DNA of 64,000 nucleotides, taken from contig OY856411.1 in assembly GCA_963693085.1 (NCBI GenBank), forward strand, positions 1,349,782,050-1,349,846,049. The letters are read 5' to 3'. How positions within the stretch are numbered: position 1 is the first letter of the stretch; each line of letters starts with the position of its first letter. Below, piece after piece: positions 58,800-64,000 of this stretch. The translations under genes were made by a program, and so were the position numbers. Below the pieces are notes generated by a model that worked only from the letters and a program-made list of their open reading frames with translations, did no database searches and was not told the origin of the DNA. The stretch is from Alisma plantago-aquatica. Lineage: Eukaryota > Streptophyta > Magnoliopsida > Alismatales > Alismataceae.

Positions 58800-60100
58800 C
58801 TAAAGACTACACTACTAGCTGCTCGCCCCCCCTAGTTTGAAATGTATAATGTCCTCATTATAGAAATCAAATAAAGAAAGTTGCAACCTGGTATCTCATC
58901 ATGGAGAGAAATGTCAAAACAGAGGGCCTTCACCCTAATGTGTAGTAGGAAAATGTTGTACCTAAATGTCATCATCATTAATGTCCTGAGAGGGGGGTTC
59001 ATGCGGTGCTGGTGTGGGATGAGATAGCATGGTGTAGTGTTGCTAAGAGGTGCGCCACACGTCCATCCTATGCATCATGGTGTGCATATAAAATGTATTT
59101 CTGACATAGTTGAGAAAGGTGAGTCTAATACTGATCAAACCTCTTCCGAATGTACCCATACATGTGTTGCATGTTGAGAATCACCCAAATATACTCAGTA
59201 TGAGTGCCTTTGGAAGGAGGTAGATCTATGGTTGTGTCACTTGCTATAGAAGATTTAGTCTTGTCTTCATGAGTGGTATCCACATTTTCATTGAATGTAT
59301 ACTTCCAATTTCATAGGTTGGTTAAAATGGTTTCTTCCGGATCAGGTAATTCAAGGTATCCATTGTGATTGTAGAGATATTAATGGCACTTCATATTGTT
59401 AGATGAATCTAGTGCAAGGAGGTTGGGAGAGATAAGGAATGTAGTACACTATGTTTAACCCTATGAGCTTATCAATATCATCCACTATAGTTTCCATTTT
59501 TTGGGAGAACTTTGTGATTATCCCTCCAATCATTATGATGCCACTGTTGTCTTTTTTGAATATTCAAGAATCACTTAAGGAGAAGGTATCTAGCATTTAC
59601 CTTATTGTCATTAATCATAGCCCATAGGAAGAATATGTCTAACTTTCTCACTACACCCTGGGTTTCCTTCCTGGCAAGCAATCACATGCTCAGAAGGTTG
59701 TGAATATAGCATAAATAGGATTTTACATATAAGAAACCCTAGCCGATGGTTCTATGTAGATTTCCTCATACATATTTTTGTTCCAGAAACTATTAGGCTC
59801 AGAAGTGTTAGGAAGGATTACGCTACCTCCATATGTGAAATCATAGAATTCTATGAATTCTTTGAAGGTTAGACAATAAGGCTTATTGAGTAGTCCAAAA
59901 TGAATGTTACCAAATGGATCAATGACTTTCTTGGGATAATCTTTAGTCTTGAGTGTGTCACAAATTCATATGTCAGGCATGGTATGTGGCAAAATGTTAA
60001 AGTCAACAATCATTAATGCCTATGCTATCGAGTAGGTCTAACCCTACGTCATGAAAATCAAGGAAAACATGGTTTTATTTTTAGGCAAACCTTATAATTA
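58800..60100 (-). pseudogene. Possible env-like / plant-transposon-domain ORF remnant
   Basis: The minus-strand reading includes VVRKLDIFFLWAMINDNKVN and ARYLL (about 59655-59580). Downstream it has KGTHTEYIWVILNMQHMYGY, IRKRFDQY and CQKYILYAHHDA (about 59200-59070). The first word fits the helical region of the putative plant transposon domain that often follows pol in Athila-type elements, and the second resembles its C-terminal glutamine-rich helix. Stops are frequent. The assignment is tentative. Confidence 0.35.
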
Positions 60101-60749
60101 CAACTCGACATGTGACAAGACTCTTATAAATGGCATCATATTCTTTAGAGATAGTTAAATGCAAAGAGGATGTGAAGGTGCCTGCATCAGATGAAGATGA
60201 CTTGGCATGGAGTCATTTAGTAGTCAGATTGTATGGCCCCATAGTGATCTAGTAGTGACTAGGAGAGGAAGAACTTGGGGCAGAACAATTGGAGCACGAG
60301 GTAAATGCTTGACAACACGGTGTGAAAAGAAGCGTGGTAGATCACCAAGTTGGAAAAATCAAAAAAGCAAGGCTTGGAGAAGTACAATAAATCATGGAGA
60401 AGTATGATCATGATGTGTAGTAGATATGTGCCTATAACTCTATAGTTGGTCTTGAGCTTAAAGTTCAGAGGATCGCTGACTGAGAAGACTATGCCAGCTA
60501 CCAATGGAGAGAAGTTGCCACTTGGAGATAGCTACGATGGGCATAGTTGGAGGTTATTATTAGTAGGCAACCATAGGCGTATTTGTAGGTAATATTAGAG
60601 CAGAGTGATTGAAGATGGTGTTCAACAAAGAAGAACACATGCAAAGGTGATTGTTATCTTGAGAGGAAGGGGGCACTTAAATACCTAACATAATGTCAAT
60701 AGGAGGAAATTTGAATTACAAGTGAGTTATGGAAGGGGTAAGAATCTTA

Positions 60750-61085
60750 TTTTACCTCTTCTTACATGACATGTCAAGTGAAGAAACGACATTTACAACA
60801 AACATTTTTAGAAATTTGGGCACAAGTTGCAAAATGTGTAGGTTTACTACACAAATGTTTGTGAATTGCTTCTCTTTGTTGAAATTTGTTGAGGTACATG
60901 TCTTGTATACAACCCACATGACACATTTTCTCTTTTTCTTTCAGTTTCCAACTTGTCAATGCTATCAAGATCACAATGCACATTCTGTGTAAAAATATCC
61001 ATGGCGTGTCGACCATTTGGTGTAGCTCATTGAAGTTGTGTTGTAGTGTACACTCTGTGTAAGTAGACAACACGTCATGTTGCAG
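60750..61085. repeat. Palindrome-bearing segment inside the element
   Basis: Short imperfect palindromes resemble those in the U3 of the adjacent LTR: acacattctgtgt (60977-60989), acactctgtgt (61049-61059) and caacacgtcatgttg (61068-61082). No protein was recognised on either strand. It may be a nested LTR fragment or the leader of another ORF. Confidence 0.4.
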
Positions 61086-61549
61086 AAATGATGTTGTAAT
61101 GTCCTACATTTTTGTGATTCCACTAATTTTATCAGTTGTATCTTCAATGAAGATTTAAATATGATTATTAGGAGGCTTCAAATCAAGTTGTTCATCATGA
61201 TAAGGTTTATATGAAAATAGTAAATTCTAAATAAATTCCATGAAATAAAGATAATGTATGATTTAGGGTCATCTCCCACAAATGACCTCCATTTAGATTC
61301 AGGATTGAAACTCTTTGTCATCTTCAATTTGCACTGGAGAGGGAGTAGGTGGTTCTCAACTTGCATTTTTCTCTGGTGTATATTTCTAGTTGACTAGGTA
61401 AGGATCTTGAATGTTCCTTTTGGTTGGAGAGAGCTTTTCGGGCAATCTAATTTTACAATATGGGCAGTGAATGGCTATTCCTTCCACCTTAGAAGAGATT
61501 TTTTGAATGGTATCCTTCACAAAGATTGTCCTTGTTGATATAATTCATC

Positions 61550-63000
61550 ATTTTACTTTATTTGGGTTAAAAAAATTCTCATTGAGTGAACCCAAGTTGG
61601 ATTTTGAATTTATTTGTAGTTTATGATTAAAATTTAGGTTGACATGTTCTTGAATCCCAATGGATTGTTCCCTATTTATGGCTTTCTCCCCATTGATGGT
61701 TCTTGTTGAACAAGGTGTTGTTAAAGAATCTGGGCATTGTTGTTCTTGCGTTAGGATAAGTTTTGATGATCCCTCCATCCTAGATTATAAGTGTTTGAAT
61801 AAGGATATCAAGGCTTCTTGTTTCTAAAATTTCCTATTATATGGTATTATTTGTGTTTCTTTAGATGGAATGAATAGATCATAACCTTTAGAAGATGTGT
61901 GTCTAGGTGATTCACATGCTTCACAAAGTGTGTTGACTACTTGAATAGGTTGAGTACTTAACTTCTCAAAATTCTGTGACAAGGCATCAAACTTTGATGT
62001 AATCAAGTCTATTTCATAAACTGTGGGCTTTCTCAAAGCCGTGTTTGAAGAAGATGGACGACTACTTCTTTCAAAACTACATTGGCAATGGTTTATGGCC
62101 ATGTATTCAATTATAGAGTAGGCATCTATATAAGATTTATTCATCATTTCTCATTAGAAACAACATAAATAAACATCCTTGTACTGCATAGTAAACTATT
62201 ATAGAAAGCTTGCAATAGAAATTAGTTACCTAGTCGAGGGTGTGGACAAAGATGTTGAAGGTGTTTGAACCTTTCTCATGTATCATACAATGTATCCCCA
62301 TCTTTTTGAGAAAATTTTGTGAGTTGATTCCTAATTGTGCAGTCTAGGTAGGTGGAAAATATTTCATGAAAAGACCTTTAGAATATCCCACCAATTGTTT
62401 ATGGAGTTTTGTGTCAAGGAAGAGAGCCACACATTGGATCTATCTCTCAAAGTGAAAGAAAATAGAAAAATACGGATATCATCAGTAGGAATTTTGTTTA
62501 TCTTGAAAGTGTTAAGGTACTATAGAAGGTCAACAATGTGGAGATTTGGATCCTCCATTGGCGTTATTCTAAATCTCATTTCATGGAGTATGATGATAAA
62601 GTTGATAAAAAAGTTGTGTTTCTCAATTTGTAGACTATTGATAATTTAATTGATGTTTATTGCATCTAGAACAACAAAGTCCTTCAGAGGATGACCATAT
62701 TCCATGATTGGTCCTTCTTGTGGATCTGGTTGTCATGTGAAGATAGTTGTGATGAATGTTTTGATTCCCTAAAATATTTTTGTTTTTCACTCCTCCTTGA
62801 TTTTCAAAGGTTGCTAACAGTGCGTTCAATTTCTAGATCTAGAAATATGGAAGGTTCAAAACCCCTTTTGTAAAGCCATATACAAATATGAAAATAAAGA
62901 AGGTGAGTGAGAAACAAAAATGTAAATGGAAGATATAATAAGTAATAATAATGATGGATAATATGATAACATACTACATGCAGTTATGATGGGTCATGAT
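61550..63000 (-). pseudogene. Athila/Tat-type gag remnant
   Basis: The clearest stretch is 62147-61824: MMNKSYIDAYSIIEYMAINH, then SSRPSSSNTALRKPTVYEID, KFDALSQNFEKLSTQPIQVV and CEACESPRHTS. This is the usual middle of Athila/Tat gag, with relatives reading AYDLIEEMA.N, DALSQ and the start of a zinc-knuckle-like C..C....H. Upstream, KFSQKDGDTLYDTHKRFKHL and CPHLE (about 62320-62260) match the F.Q...E.L.EAWERFK.LLR.CPHHG motif. Frames shift several times. Gag would build the particle shell. It is non-functional. Confidence 0.75.
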
Positions 63001-63050
63001 CTAGTATCACTTGCTAATCAACACCTCTAAATCTAACAATGTACCCATGC

Positions 63051-63069
63051 TCCCCGATGATGGTGCCAA
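63051..63069 (-). other. Primer-binding site
   Basis: The minus strand reads TTGGCACCATCATCGGGGA, which fits the Athila/Tat-type site TTGGCGCCGTTGCCGGGGA at 15 of 19 positions. It lies 4 bases inside the LTR edge. A tRNA 3' end pairs here to start reverse transcription. It fixes the element's orientation as minus. Confidence 0.9.
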
Positions 63070-63073
63070 AACT

Positions 63074-64000
63074 TGTTTGTTGCTTTTCAAACAAGTTTTA
63101 ATATTTTTAAACATCTAAACTCGTTCGCCCCCTCAAGTATACATTTTCATTGTAGTCAAAGTTGTATCCCAAAGGAGAAACAACTATTAGGAGCAAGAGT
63201 TGTGATTTTGAACAATCTAGATCTACTTATCAAAAGAGAGTTTGTTTTCATTCAAATAAACTTTGAGTTAAAACAGAAATGAACTAAAACAAGGATGAAT
63301 TGAATTATTGATTCAAATTTGGTTAGAAATTCTTGGAGATAGGGTTTCACCACCACATCATGTCATGAAGTAAAAAAAATTCCAAACTAGAAATAAAAAA
63401 TTACAAGGGAGGTTTAAGTTCTCAACCCCTTCTAGTGGTATAGAACGGTTCTAACTTTATATAGCACCACCATGCATATATGCTGATCAAAACCACAAAA
63501 AACCTTAAGATCCCCAACATTATCTAAGCACTTTCATGGACTAGAAAATGAGGCTATTATGAAACCTCTGTACTTCAGGAATACCTTCCCATCATAAACA
63601 AGAAGCATAAACATACCACAAGATGGTCAGTCAAGCATATATGTGGAAACCTACACCAATCTATCATAGAAAGTGATTAAACTAGAATTAAGTGAAAATT
63701 ATGTTGTTCAAGAAAACATGACACAAGAGTTATGCCCATGAACAATAAATATAGGTGTACTCATCCATGGTTGGAGATAGAAGGTACAAATAGTGAAAAG
63801 TAGAATTTGACATCATATAAGAAAGAAGTCAACACCAATGCCCATGAAAAGATGTAAGATAGAGACAAAAGACCTGTCAGGAGTCAGGTCTTTGTCCTTG
63901 CTAGATGGATACTCCCCAAGAACATTTACTCTGAATGGGAGAGAAGGATATCTATTACAACTATCTAGGAAAAAGGAATATGGTGAAGGTTCTCACATGA
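63074..64000 (-). repeat. 5' LTR of the Athila/Tat-like element (cut by window end)
   Basis: The LTR begins next to the primer-binding site with tgtttgttgcttttc (plus-strand view) and is collinear with the 3' LTR. A TATA box (ctatataaag on the minus strand) is at 63464-63455. The rest lies beyond the window. Confidence 0.85.

Larger units (their letters stand above)
56203..64000 (-). mobile_element. Athila/Tat-like Ty3/gypsy element, minus strand, no pol seen
   Basis: In minus-strand order: 5' LTR (63074 to beyond 64000, cut by the window), primer-binding site (63069-63051), gag remnants (about 63000-61550), an unassigned part, an env-like or plant-transposon-domain remnant (about 60100-58800) and a 3' LTR (about 57544-56203). 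The LTRs match over more than 900 bases. The internal region is about 5.5 kb. I found no protease, RT, RNase H or integrase words, so it may be a non-autonomous deletion derivative. Frames are badly decayed. Confidence 0.8.

Noticed and set aside
60207..60407. 66-codon basic plus-strand frame
   Set aside because: It lies antisense within the Athila/Tat-like element, with Arg/Lys-rich composition and no domain.

Overview
This window reads as nuclear DNA of a seed plant, most probably an angiosperm. The evidence is chromodomain-type and Athila/Tat-type Ty3/gypsy retrotransposons, plant L1-clade LINEs with a zinc-knuckle ORF1 and a zf-RVT tail, and one plant-type CCT-motif gene with a canonical GT-AG intron. 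I cannot name the species. Almost all of the 64 kb is decayed, nested transposable-element sequence in AT-rich DNA. I found only one convincing host gene, on the minus strand at about 19.3-20.1 kb. No tRNA, rRNA, CRISPR array or organellar insert was seen.

Layout. 1-2438: plus-strand internal remnant of a Del/Tekay-like Ty3/gypsy element, with gag fused by deletion to RNase H, then integrase and chromodomain. 2439-8295: long LTR-like block carrying clustered 20-bp palindromes. 8296-10571: a second, worse-decayed gypsy internal remnant. 10572-13958: its 3' LTR, with a GC-rich block. 13959 to about 18500: plus-strand LINE whose RT catalytic motif is destroyed. 19277-20061: CCT-domain gene (minus). 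About 21480-22420: minus-strand LINE RT fragment. 22765-28965: apparent solo LTR of an Athila/Tat-like family (minus), split by a LINE at 22907-27701 that still has a 12-bp target-site duplication. 28966 to about 31540: GC-rich LTR or leader segment with two palindrome arrays ending just upstream of a TATA box. About 32.2-34.75 kb: minus-strand LINE pieces.

34.9-55.3 kb is the strangest part. It is a 20-kb compound of diverged direct and inverted copies of one roughly 4-kb AT-rich noncoding unit: C' inverted, A direct and split by a LINE at 41.4-46.1 kb, and B direct and flanked by inverted arms of about 1.5 kb. 55389-56332 holds a three-copy, ~317-bp tandem repeat that spans an LTR edge. From 56203 to beyond the window end lies a minus-strand Athila/Tat-like element (3' LTR, env-like or plant-transposon ORF remnant, gag remnant, primer-binding site, 5' LTR) in which no pol domain is visible.

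The most unusual theme is that several unrelated LTR or leader segments carry clusters of short perfect palindromes. The arm sequences change between copies while the symmetry is kept. The second theme is the 20-kb inverted and direct repeat compound. Neither is explained by the coding content. The only functional annotation I would trust for host biology is the CCT-motif protein, a likely nuclear transcriptional regulator. The rest is a record of successive insertions.
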